Origin: Sepiola atlantica
Lineage: Eukaryota; Mollusca; Cephalopoda; Sepiida; Sepiolidae
Direction of reading: 5' to 3'
Assembly: GCA_963556195.1 (NCBI GenBank)
Contig: OY744544.1
Coordinates: 47,102,984-47,166,983 of the forward strand
Length of the DNA stretch: 64,000 bases
A program made the position numbers and the translations under genes. Below, one piece after another: positions 36,311-46,485 of the stretch (position 1 is the first letter of the stretch; each line of letters begins with the position of its first letter). The notes beneath the pieces were generated by a model. That model ran no database searches. It saw only the letters and a program-made list of their open reading frames with translations, and had not been told where the DNA came from.

Positions 36311-36622
36311 AAATATAACTTGTAATTTGTTTTGAATATTCCCCCCACTTAGAAAAAATGAAAAAATATGCAAAAAGTGACCCTGCAACCATGATATTTA
36401 TGAATAGTTAATTATGTTTTAGCAAAATCATTTACTATTCTAATCTATTGACAAAGTTCGGTACTTATTATTAACTAACAAAGAGAAATTAATAATAGAC
36501 AGTGCCGCAATGTAAAAGAAAGCTTTACATGACTTTAATAACGAACCTCTAAATGAACACTAAAATGAGGAATTGAAATGAAATAAATTACAACTAAAAA
36601 CATTAAATAGACAAAGCAATGA

Positions 36623-36625
<3 letters not shown>

Positions 36626-36661
<36 letters not shown>
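36626..36661. repeat. (TA)n array
   Basis: About 18 TA units, followed at once by the first copy of a 36-bp direct repeat. Confidence 0.97.
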
Positions 36662-36663
<2 letters not shown>

Positions 36664-36850
36664 TTTATTCTTGTTTTTTGATAAAAAAAAAATCGACAGC
36701 GTGCCAACGCATCCATCGTTCGACACCGGTTTTTGAATTCTACCCGCCATTTCTTAACACCAAGGCGAGGACGTCGTACCATCAAAGACGTTGATCAAAT
36801 TAACAAAGAAATAAGTTTCTTTATTCTTGTTTTTTGATAAAAAAAAAATG
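36660..36850. repeat. Two 36-bp direct repeats flanking 120 bp
   Basis: TTCTTTATTCTTGTTTTTTG ATAAAAAAAAAAT is present at 36660 and again at 36818. The first copy abuts (TA)n. The enclosed segment is GC-richer (36695-36800). This could be target duplication around a small insertion, or a partial tandem duplication. Confidence 0.7.
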
Positions 36851-37011
36851 ACTCGATACTGGTCACCCCTGAAGAAGGAATTTTATTCCGTAATCGATAG
36901 GATTAATGTAAGAAAAAGAAAAAAAATTAATCTTGTATTGCTAATTTGGCTTTTATTTCAATTTCATTAACTTTCCATGCAATACTTTAAACTTGAACGA
37001 AAAACACACAC

Positions 37012-37014
<3 letters not shown>

Positions 37015-37072
<58 letters not shown>
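37015..37072. repeat. (TA)n array
   Basis: About 29 TA units. Confidence 0.97.
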
Positions 37073-37075
<3 letters not shown>

Positions 37076-38480
37076 ATTTGCATTCCATTAACCATGGGGA
37101 ATTAATAGAAAACCATTATTTTCATTGGTTGTAACAACTTTTTTTTATTTCTGTACTTCGATGAGTTTTTTTACATCTCTCATTTTACTTCGATGAGTTT
37201 TACACAGAAAAGGAATGTATTCTAATTCAATATTCGTTCCTATTTCTTACGCGTGTTTCATGGCAAAAATCGGATAAGTTTATTTTTTATCAGTCCAATT
37301 TTGTAAATCTACAATTCTATTGTCGAATAGTGCAAAAGTATTTCATAACAAAACACCAGAGGGGAAAACGAAGAAATTTCAAATTGAGTTCAGATAAAAT
37401 AAGAAAATCGGCAAATTGACGTATATAAATGGCAAACACTTGCTTAGGGAAAAGGGTGACCACTTCAGAAAAAAGAATATGAAAAAATTCCACTCGAGAT
37501 GACACTCGAATCAGATTTCCCAACGATGGCTTCAAAGCTGATATTTACGAAACTAACCTTAAATAATTCCTTGTAGTAGATCGAGATTTTCTAGTATAAG
37601 CAAAAAACTTAAAGCCCTCAAACTAATCAGTAATTAATTATTTTTATTAGTTATTACTCCAAAATCTTAAAGTGTTTAATAAAGCTGTTCGTAAAACCAG
37701 CAATGAAATGCGAAACCGCCATTTTTATGCTAACTATAATGATGCCAAGCTCCGCAGTAAAACGAGCGACGACCTATAAATATTTCCTAATCATTTATTT
37801 TATTTTTAATTGAAGAAAAAGCAAAAATTATATCAAATTGAGTTTATCACGGAAGTTAATTTTATTTATCTATTTAAAATTACGACATCGGACATTACTC
37901 ACAGAGATTTTAAGCCAATTGGAGAAAGAGTTAATTCCCTTGGTTTGGAATTTAATTCATCCCCGACAGGATATATAAGTGTTATATAATGGGACGCATG
38001 TGTGGATAGACGTACAGAGAGATTGCTTACCTTGCGCGATTTGTAACGAAGTCATCTCGTGCAAGTTTAGTGCAATGGTGTTTCTCACGATCGCAGTGAC
38101 GGGTAACGAGACCTTAGTTCAAAGATTAAGTCACACCTGCGTGTTGATCACGAGATTTCGTGACGTCACAGTTTTCCCGCTGGGAAAACTGGAGTTGAGA
38201 TGGCAGTTCTTGACTGGAAGCCAACGAGTCAACACGCTTTAGCCATGTAGCGATTACATAAGCTAGGGAATTTCGGATCCCACAAAAATGAGAGCCAGAC
38301 GATGTCCTCCTCTTCCTTCACTTACAAGTGATTAGATGATTAATTAAAAAATTAACTAGCGTAAGCCTCTCTCTATTCTACAACGAACTTGCTCAGTATC
38401 GACGGGCTGGATAGTAAATAAATGGCTCTAAAATTAAAAAGGAGAAGCCTTGCTATATTTTATTGTGCGTAAAAGGTTTG
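37073..38480. other. Anonymous DNA; CRE palindrome and local hairpin near 38.17 kb
   Basis: From 37980 to 38250 the composition becomes GC-richer, with a CRE-type GTGACGTCAC at 38160 directly followed by the palindrome CAGTTTTCCC GCT GGGAAAACTG (38169-38191). No gene recognised. Confidence 0.35.
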
Positions 38481-38800
38481 ATTTCAGCCTGCGAGGAGAC
38501 CGCCGGTATGATGGCAGAAGCGAGCGAAGTTGACGCTAGCGAAGCGGCAGATGATAGAGCAGCGACCCAAGGCGGACGACAACAATGGCGGTGAAGAAAG
38601 AGCCACGGTTAGTACAAATAGTTCCATACAACGGCGAGGCAATGGAGAAAGAAAGAGCCACGGTTAGTACAAATAGTTCCCTGCAGCTGGGAAATGTGAA
38701 TAGGCGACACATCGTCCCGTTTTGGGATCAACAGACGAGAGTTCTACGACGCAAGAAATGCCAGAGATTCCGACATTCTACGAACGTATCATAAACCAGC
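38481..38800 (+). other. GC-rich segment with coding-like composition, unassigned
   Basis: TTTGATTTCAG at 38480-38490 resembles a splice acceptor. It is followed by ATGATGGCAGAAGCGAGCG and an Ala/Glu/Asp-rich frame of 28 codons that ends at 38600. A 30-bp direct repeat (GAAAGAGCCACGGTTAGTAC plus AAATAGTTCC) occurs at 38597 and 38653. A 69-codon frame runs through the rest. Could be a retroelement leader/gag fragment or a gene exon; no family recognised. Confidence 0.25.
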
Positions 38801-39438
38801 AATTCAACATAAGGACTCAGTAACTAATCCCCAGAATAGTTAATTTACGTGTTACATGGTAGTGATCTTAATGTTATTTAATAATCCAATCAATTTTAAT
38901 GCAACTCTACGAATGAAATTGAATTATTAATTTAGAATGCAAGTTAACTGTGAAAACACATTTTAACCCCGATGAAACATAGAAGGACCCCCATTTATTG
39001 AGTTTAATCGAACCCATCCATACACAATCATTACCAATTAGGTTGTCACAGTATCAATGATTTCTTAACAACCCCCTACTAGAGAACTTAATACCTAATA
39101 CAGAAGACTTAACGACCCAACTCTAAGGGCCCCAATGCGTAATTCCCTTTTAAGTTTATTGTCTACTGGTTTGGCTATAAAGCTTAATTTTGAAGATTAA
39201 AAAGTTATTTATTAGTCATTAACTTATCTACCTAGAGGGTTGAGACTAGTTCCGGAACGTCGAAGAATTTTCTGCGATTTTAAAATTCTCTTGTAGGACT
39301 TAGGTTCACTTTTGTTGATCCAATTTCCTTTTTATTTTTCGTAGTAAAATAATGATATTTTAGAGTTACTACTATTACTGATTAATTCTAATGATAATTA
39401 TTTAATTTATAATAGAGACTCGAGTATGTTTATTATCG

Positions 39439-39443
<5 letters not shown>
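38801..39443. other. Anonymous AT-rich DNA
   Basis: Nothing recognised. Confidence 0.4.

Positions 39444-39502
<59 letters not shown>
39444..39502. repeat. (TA)n array
   Basis: About 29 TA units, 50 bp left of the fold-back element. Confidence 0.97.
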
Positions 39503-39505
<3 letters not shown>

Positions 39506-39552
39506 TAAAATGCACGATATGTCATGAAAATGAAATGCCGTGATAGAGAAAA

Positions 39553-39782
39553 CGTGTGATAAAAGACAAACAGAAAACATTTAAGTACAGGAGAAAAACA
39601 AGAAACGAAAGATTTGACCGGTTTCGTTCCTATCAACGAACGTCTTCAGAAAACGTGAAGATCTTAATAAAGCTTTTTTTTTTCACTTTTTCTGAAGACG
39701 TTCGTTGATACGCCGAAATCGGTCAAATCTCTCGTTTCTTGTTTTTCTCTTGTATTTAAATTAGTTTTCCGTTTGTCTTTTT

Positions 39783-39789
<7 letters not shown>
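39553..39789. mobile_element. Fold-back element bracketed by (TA)n
   Basis: Left arm 39553-39660 and right arm 39681-39789 are inverted copies about 108 bp long and about 88 percent matched, separated by a 20-bp spacer. Arm landmarks: AAGACAAACAGAAAACA, GAGAAAAACAAGAAACGA, GATTTGACCG, ATCAACGAACGTCTTCAGAA and their complements on the right. (TA)n arrays lie at 39444-39502 and 39796-39852. This is either a fold-back/MITE or two head-to-head retroelement ends. Confidence 0.85.

Positions 39790-39795
<6 letters not shown>

Positions 39796-39852
<57 letters not shown>
39796..39852. repeat. (CA)n(TA)n(TG)n array
   Basis: ACACACACAC leads into TA units and then GTGTGTGTGT, so the compound array is itself a perfect inverted repeat in composition. 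Confidence 0.95.
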
Positions 39853-39875
<23 letters not shown>

Positions 39876-40318
39876 TGTGCACACGTGTGTATTTCATATA
39901 AAGATCAGATATTTATGCTTGAATATGTGTGTAAATAGACTAAAACTTTGAAGTGTTAAATAGAGAAGAAAGGAATCCAGGCTAAGTAGGTAATACAACA
40001 AAAAGAAAGTATTAGAAGGAAGGTCATAAAAATGATAAAAAAGATACTAAATTATAAAAAAAATATCTCATCTCCAAGAGAGATTTATTTAAAAGGGTAA
40101 GTTTTTCAAATTAATCTCACTTCTTTGTCTTCTTTGGTCTGAAGAGATTGACTCTCTGTGAAGAGTACAACCGAAACATGTATGCACATATGTAACCAAT
40201 AATGTTTGTATAAATAAGAATTTATACTTAAGAACAGCTCTACTTGTTATTGAGAACTTTTTATAAACACTGGAATTTCAACGGATTTACATCTACTGAA
40301 ACTAATACAATACGTGTA

Positions 40319-40321
<3 letters not shown>
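39876..40321. other. Anonymous AT-rich DNA
   Basis: GGTCTGAAGAGATTGACTCT ... GAGTACAACCGAAACATG at 40137 resembles 3'-region motifs of non-autonomous retroelements but has no second copy here. Confidence 0.35.
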
Positions 40322-40377
<56 letters not shown>

Positions 40378-40386
40378 GGGGGGGGG
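40322..40386. repeat. (TA)n(TG)n(G)n array
   Basis: TA run, short GT run, then nine or more G. Confidence 0.95.
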
Positions 40387-40489
40387 TCTAGGATAGGTAT
40401 AAACAATTTGTAAGGACCGGTATAAATAATAAATAGAACATTAATTTTTAATCATAATGATTTTTCATCCCATATAGGGATATAACAAA

Positions 40490-40767
40490 AACTAAACAAT
40501 GTGCCTAAGTGACTCACCCTGATGTCTAGAATACATCTCATAATTCATAACGATCAGTTCAATAGTTTACGATTTTACCAAGCGAATGAACATTGTTCAC
40601 CCCCTAAATTGTAAAATTTACAAAAGATAATATGCCTATGGTATTCACCGTGTTGCTGACAATATATCTTCAAATATTCATAATGTTTAGGAGTTTATTC
40701 TGCAATAAAAAATATATATATATACATAAATTTTGTATTTTTACCATCTTAATTTTCTTGCGTTTGC

Positions 40768-40816
<49 letters not shown>

Positions 40817-40985
40817 TATATATATATATATATATATATAAACTAACTTTATATATATGCAAAAATATACAAAAATTTACAAATATTTACAAAAAATGTT
40901 AAAAATTACAAGAAACATAAAGTGTGCCTATTAGTCACCGTGTTGCCTAGAATATATATTCAAAAAAGTATAATTATCTGTCCAT
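40490..40985 (+). repeat. Three diverged copies of a dispersed unit
   Basis: AATGTGCCTAAGTGACTCAC (40499), AATATGCCTATGGTATTCAC (40629) and AGTGTGCCTATTAGTCACCG (40921) each lead into CC(C/G)TG(A/T)TG.CT(A)GAATA.AT.TCA and end in CATAATG/TATAAT. Spacing 130 and 292 bp, with (TA)n arrays between them. A related phrase occurs at 48250 (ACACCTAACGCGTTCCATAA). Confidence 0.5.
40770..40840. repeat. (TA)n array
   Basis: About 35 TA units with one GA interruption at 40814. Confidence 0.95.
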
Positions 40986-40997
40986 TAGGAGATTATC

Positions 40998-40999
<2 letters not shown>

Positions 41000-41040
<41 letters not shown>
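41000..41040. repeat. (TA)n array
   Basis: About 20 TA units. Confidence 0.95.
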
Positions 41041-41043
<3 letters not shown>

Positions 41044-41684
41044 ATCATAATAATTTATTGGAGTAATAATTTCAACCTTTTCTCTCACCAATATTAGGAT
41101 CATTACATAAATACCACTTAAACTAATAGAAATAGGTGCGAGATTTACGAATAGATATTAGTTTTTATAAAAACTTAATCTTTCATCTAATCTTATGTCA
41201 GCACCTTCATAAAATTATCTAAAATTTAAAAAAAACTTAAAATGTGAATGCTAATAAAAAATGGATTATCTCCCTTGATTTTGAATTATATATGTTCTTG
41301 TGTAAGCGCCCGTTGTTTGCTTTTCTTTGTGTTTTGTGTTTTGTGTTTTGTGTGTTTTTTTTTTATTATAACTCATGTGTGTAATATCTCAATGCAGACT
41401 CTATGAAAATTTATTAAAAATGTCGAACCGTGAAGATTATTCGTCGCGTCTATTGAAGGAAAAATTGGTCTTTTTCGTGAAAATATTCAATACTGAGTCG
41501 TTCTTTCTGTATATATATCAAGATTCATTCATCTGTAAATTCAGACGTTGTTATTACCAATGATCTGATTCTATGGCATAATTGTATGTCTATGAAGAAA
41601 CAGCTGTTTAAATAAAAACAAATTTTCCTTGTTACGAGACCGTGTTTTGTCGAAAATATCTCAGTTTATAATTACTTTGGTACG

Positions 41685-41689
<5 letters not shown>
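41041..41689. other. Anonymous AT-rich DNA
   Basis: A TTTTGTG pentuplicate (41328-41352) is the only local repeat; short frame 41375-41563 is unremarkable. Confidence 0.35.

Positions 41690-41766
<77 letters not shown>
41690..41766. repeat. (TA)n array
   Basis: About 38 TA units at the left edge of the large fold-back. Confidence 0.97.
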
Positions 41767-41769
<3 letters not shown>

Positions 41770-42203
41770 GAATGTTCACACTGCTTAAGTGCATTTTAAA
41801 TTTGTAATTTTTAAAGCAGTAAGGAGACCAATAAATGCAGGTTCTTTTGTTGTTTTTTTAAATAAAATATTATTTATTTAAAATTCAAATTTTCGATTAA
41901 TAAAAGAATCTTCAATATTTTTTAAAATATTTTTTAGCGACATGTTGTCACTTATTCTTCTGTTCTTATTGAAGTTTGGTGTGTAATATCCGATTAAAAG
42001 TGACGTCACTTTTAATCGGATATTACACGCGCGTGTATGTTATGAATAAAATATTTCCACTGCTTGAATGCATTTTAAATTTGTAATTTTTTAAGCAGTA
42101 AGGAGACCAAAGATTCTTTTATGAATCAAAAGTTTGAATTTTAAATAAATAATATTTTATTTAAAAAAAAAACCCTGCATTTATTGGTCTCCTTACCGCT
42201 TTA

Positions 42204-42209
<6 letters not shown>
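41767..42209. mobile_element. Large fold-back with nested perfect 48-bp palindrome, bracketed by (TA)n
   Basis: Outer arms 41806-41912 and 42110-42209 are inverted copies (landmarks GGAGACCAATAAATGCAG, AATAAAATATTATTTATTTA, AAAAGAATCTT). In the centre, 41981-42028 is a perfect palindrome: GTGTAATATCCGATTAAAAG TGAC then its exact complement, with the CRE-type TGACGTCA at the axis. In addition CACTGCTTAAGTGCATTTTA ... AGCAGTAAGGAGACCAA (41778-41830) is repeated in direct orientation at 42059-42110. Both sides are bounded by (TA)n. The structure suggests two or three rounds of insertion of one short family into itself. Confidence 0.88.

Positions 42210-42276
<67 letters not shown>
42210..42276. 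repeat. (TA)n array
   Basis: About 33 TA units between the fold-back and dispersed-repeat copy 2. Confidence 0.97.
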
Positions 42277-42281
<5 letters not shown>

Positions 42282-42467
42282 GGAAGTTTCTCAACCATTA
42301 AAACTATATTTAAAAAAACAAAAAAAAACTTATAGTCCCAAGTCTTTCAGTGGAAAATCACTCATGTAAGTCAATTTATTTTTTACAGTTATTATATTAG
42401 TTTGTTTCTAACACTATTTTAAGGGATCATCAGTTGTTTACCATGAAAAACTGTTTCGGGAATTTAA
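42277..42467 (-). mobile_element. Dispersed repeat, copy 2
   Basis: Homologous over its full length to 27701-27896, beginning at the same GTCTCGGAAGTTTC immediately after (TA)n and ending at CTGTTTCGGGAATTTAAA. Here unique DNA rather than (TA)n follows. Confidence 0.8.
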
Positions 42468-42804
42468 AAACAAGACAGTATTTAATTCCATGGCTTCCCA
42501 GCAGAGTTGATCAGACCCCACTTCCCTTAAAAGACAAAAACATAAACGTTCCTTATACTAAATCTACGTTTTGTTCCATATAAATGTTTTGCAAACTTAT
42601 ATTAGTTATTTTTTAAAAAAATTTCTTTACCTGTGCTGTTCGTCTGTCTAATAAAATTTATCCGTTACTTACAAAAATGTTGCTGCATTTTAAAGTGTTT
42701 GGACGAATCCATTACACTATTATTTAGGTGATTAATGTATTATTTTTAGTTTTATATTATAAATATAAAAAATATCAACACATCAAAAAATAAAAAATAA
42801 ATAA

Positions 42805-42807
<3 letters not shown>
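42468..42807. other. Anonymous AT-rich DNA
   Basis: Nothing recognised. Confidence 0.35.

Positions 42808-42884
<77 letters not shown>
42808..42884. repeat. (TA)n array
   Basis: About 38 TA units after a short (AAAT)n run. Confidence 0.97.
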
Positions 42885-42886
<2 letters not shown>

Positions 42887-43224
42887 CCAGGGCTACCCGG
42901 TGTTTTCCTGGGGGAAACAGTAAATAGAATGGTTGAAAAAGGTGTAACATCTCCTTTTAAAGTTTTCTTTCTCTCAGTTATGTTTCATTTTGAACACACA
43001 CACAACCCTTCGTCTAATTTTCTCTCTAATCCATGCGAAAACTTATAAACTTATGCTTGTATATAATAGAAAAAAAGAAAGAAAGAAGGAATCAGCAGTC
43101 GGTAGTTTGCCATTTACCAGTAAGAATTAAATAAAGTAAGAATGCATCAATTCGATTCATGGTGACTCCAAGCGAATGAATATTAGAGTATGTTTTACTA
43201 TAAACAGTTAGATGGTGTGGGTGA

Positions 43225-43272
43225 GATTATCTGGTATCATGGGATGGGGACATCCCATGACACCAGATAATC
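43225..43272. repeat. 48-bp hairpin
   Basis: GATTATCTGGTATCATGGGA TG, loop GGGA, then CATCCCATGACACCAGATAATC; 21 of 22 positions pair. Confidence 0.9.
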
Positions 43273-45424
43273 TTTTTCTTTTACATTTGATAATATGGGA
43301 TCGGGGTCCAAGGATGTACTCAGCATTAATTGAGTGAGAGGGGCTGTAAGTATAGTGATATTTATTGAAATACTTTTCGGTAAGTGCATAGTCTTTAAGC
43401 GAACCCGGTGTTCCCTGGTGATCCATGAGTAAGCCAAGTCCTAAGAACTATAATTTAAATTCATATATTTTAATTTCTATAATTTTAAAGTTATAAATTA
43501 AATTAAATAAAGTAAAGAGTCGTCTTTCCTGTTTATGTTTATCATAGAATTGTAGCCCATTTGATCCTTATCAACCAAAATAATATAGTTAATGTGCTTT
43601 AAAAATATATCTGGTTATGCGGGTTCCCTTAAAAATAGGAAGAGTTTATGACGGATTTCTTTTTTGTGGATGTCCAGATCGAATGCAAACCACACAATAT
43701 AATTTTATTCTTTATTAAAATGAAAAATGCTTATTTGAGTCCTTTGTGAAATGTAGTTTCACAATACATATTGTTATGGGGATCTATTTCTAAAATCTCT
43801 ATGAGGGGTTCGTGACGTATTTCCTTTTTATGGACTTCCGGTGCGAATGAAAATTCCACGATATTTCATCTTATCGGGAATAATATCGTCCTTTCTTAGT
43901 GGGGATCAACGTATTGTCTGTGCCATAGGGCACCTTTAATAGCTAATAAGTACCGACGGGTCTATACAGATGTTGTTGCTTCGATACAATGTGCCCATTT
44001 TGAGGAGCTTGATTCTCTCCACCTCAAAAATAGTTAATAGGGACAATTCCGCCATTTAAAACTCTCTGCAAAAGGAAAGAATGGCTAAGCATTTTAACAG
44101 ACAACAATTCATGTTGTTTACAAAAAGTAAGAAATAATCTTTTCAGCATCCGGGAATTTATCCTAAATAAAATTATATTTTCGAATCAATAAAATTATAT
44201 TTTCGAATCAATAAAACGGTAACAATTGAATGAAAGTCATGTCTAATGCACCCATTGGATCCCTAATATGAATATTATATTATATTTTGGGGGCCATAAC
44301 CTGAATTCGATGATGTAAGGTTTGTATCTCTTGTAGTTTTTGACTTTCCACTGAACAGTCACACACAGAAAATTCGACTTTTGTTTATTAGAATAATAAA
44401 GATTATTAGAGAATATTTTTATGTGAAAAATTTTATTAAATCCATTAACTCGATATATTATATAACTTTTTCAGATATGCAAAGTACAATAAGAGAAAAA
44501 AAATTACACATCCAAGAAAGCATTATGAATTAATAAAGAAAGATAATTGATTGGAGGAAAGAAAAAAAAGGAAATGAAAAGATGAGAAAACAAAAATGAT
44601 TCCTCGTGACCTTCTAGAAGAATCTTAAATTCTCAATCTGTTCGTGAGAAAAACAGATAAGATATGTCAATAATTTACCATTTTAGATATCATGTTGTGA
44701 CTTTTCAAAAAGAAAAAAAAACTTGGAGATTTTTGAATCAAGAAAATCCAAAAGGTGACCTGCATAACTCTTTATTTGCAGATGTAAGAATAAAACTTTG
44801 AACATATTTGACGTTAGTGAGGGAACGCAACTGTATTGGGTGCGTTTATGGGGAATGAAAGTTGAGTCGAGTTAATGACCTCATCCACAAAGTATTAGGA
44901 GGCAATTGTGTCATCGGTCACTTTAGTTTAAGTTAACAACGAAGCTAGATGCTATCAGTCGTAACTCGAATCAGGATTTGATTTTTCCCCTGTTCAGGCA
45001 GAATTATGCCGTTATTGTCTTACATGTACCAACGTCTCGATGGAAAAATATGACTATTTTTTAATCACAGCAAGATGTGTTTATCTGTTTCACAAACGGT
45101 ACCAGTCAAAAACAACACATGTGGTGATCTTAAGACGCACGTGGTGATATTTAGCAATTTATAGTCACTATTTTCTTTCTTTTATTTTCCAAATGTTCTC
45201 TATTTAACTACTTGATCGTTTCTAGGTCGCATCTTTATGGTGACATTGCCATTAATATCGTCTCCCATCTCAACCAGAAATAGAATGCAATACATTATAC
45301 TGAGATACATGGTACAAGGTATAAATTCGTAAATTTTTAACGTGAATCGTGCCCCGGTGTTTCCCTGGAAATTGATGAAACCAAGAATCTCTGAAGCCTA
45401 AATTAATCGTTTCACTCGAATTTA
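43273..45424. other. Anonymous AT-rich DNA
   Basis: A 25-bp direct duplication (AAAATTATATTTTCGAATCA ATAA) at 44168-44215. No gene or element recognised. Confidence 0.4.
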
Positions 45425-45791
45425 CTCCTCTCCAGGAGTTAGGCACAAGGCCAGTTTTTATCTTACTCCCACAAGTAAGATGTGACCCAATGGCGGGTCG
45501 GGAAAGTGGGGTTTGAAAAGCCAGCGCCCGAGAGGTGAGCACTCTGGCCATTAAAAATTGTCTGGGCATCCCCGCCGGCATTCCCCGGTAGGGGCGCCTC
45601 AGGCAGTAAGCAATAAACTTACTCCTCCCCAAAGAGGGGAGGCGAAGCCTGGGAGGGTGGACCTCATAGAAGTGCAGAGGACAGACCCATAGACCGGCGT
45701 AAATCAAGACCCGTAGGGCAAGACAATGCCAGTCTATGGGGTGCAGTATCCATCAGAACAGATACTACACTTTGATCTTAGCCAAAAGGCC
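45425..45791 (-). mobile_element. U2-snRNA-headed repeat unit, copy B (antisense)
   Basis: On the minus strand it begins GGCCTTTTGGCTAAGATC then AAAGTGTAGTATCTGTTCTG (45791-45753), the best U2 match in the window, nt about 12-48 with no internal change. The body follows copy A in order: GGATACTGCACCCCATAGAC, CCGGTCTATGGGTCTGTCC, TGAGGTCCACCCTCCCAGGC, TACTGCCTGAGGCGCCCC, ACCGGGGAATGCCGGCGGGG, ATGCCCAGACAATTTTTAAT. The end is near 45425. Its completeness and the intact U2 head suggest this is the youngest copy. The U2 3' portion (Sm site and 3' stems) is absent, so it is not a U2 gene. Confidence 0.85.
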
Positions 45792-45835
45792 AATACGCAC
45801 CAGCAAGACAATAACGTCTGCATTTTTACTATAGC

Positions 45836-45872
45836 TTATTATTATTAATATTAATATTATTATTATTATTGA

Positions 45873-45912
<40 letters not shown>
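45836..45912. repeat. (ATT)n(AGT)n array
   Basis: TTATTATTAATATT passing into about 12 AGT units. Confidence 0.95.
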
Positions 45913-45913
<1 letters not shown>

Positions 45914-46092
45914 TTGTTGGTGAGCAAGCGGAAAACGGTAATAGCATCACTCACACCATTAGACAGCTTTTACAAAAGTTTGCCCTAGTTTTTATTTTAA
46001 TGCTTAAATAGAAAGAAATAGTTTTTTAAAAGTTAAAATTAATGTAATGTTGTTTTTATCAAGGTACAAATATCATGTTAAATTGTAAAACG

Positions 46093-46200
46093 ACTATTAT
46101 TAGTAGTATGATTATGATTATTATTAGTAGTAGTAGTATGATTATTATTAGTAGTAGTAGTATGATTAATATTATTATCATTGGTAGTAGTAGTATCAGT
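46093..46200. repeat. (ATT)n(AGT)n array
   Basis: Three blocks alternating ATTATTATT and AGTAGTAGTAGTATG, a 27-bp higher-order unit. Confidence 0.93.
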
Positions 46201-46284
46201 AAATTCAATAACATCGGCACGATATTAATACGTATAAATCTCTGCAAAAAATGGGCCATTTCAGTGGCTTTTTATCTGTCGGGC

Positions 46285-46485
46285 TGAAGTATTGGTCCTA
46301 GGTTGTCCTAGGAGGTCCACCTTCTCAGGTCTTGCTTCCGGCCGAGGAATACCACAATGAGTCCCTCCAGGCAATTTTTGATAGGCAAGAGTGCCCTTTC
46401 TTTAGGCACGCTGGCTTGATTCTTTCTACTTTCCGGCCGTCTGGCACATCTTCCTGCGGTGGGGAAGAAGTAACCACCCAGTTCG
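46285..46485 (+). mobile_element. U2-family body fragment, copy C (sense, headless)
   Basis: TAGGAGGTCCACCTTCTCAG, TCCAGGCAATTTTTGATAGG, AAGAGTGCCCTTTCTTTAGG and GTCTGGCACATCTTCCTGCG follow the order of copies A and B, but the U2 head is lost. It faces copy B across about 500 bp of trinucleotide arrays, so B and C form an inverted pair. Confidence 0.75.

Noticed and set aside
36848..36900. CCTGAAGAAGGAATTTTATTCCG as a hammerhead
   Set aside because: Stem II pairs, but the GAA strand is TAA and stem I is absent.
39686..39730. CTGAAGACGTTCGTTGAT ... GAAAT as a further hammerhead
   Set aside because: Stem II is out of register by one base, the core GAAA is displaced and there is no stem I beside the core.
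40137..40185. CTGAAGA ... CCGAAAC ATGTA as a hammerhead
   Set aside because: Stem II pairs well, but sequences beside the core do not form stem I.
45425..45791. Functional U2 snRNA gene
   Set aside because: Only the first about 40-50 nt are present; Sm site, 3' stem-loops and PSE-type promoter are missing.
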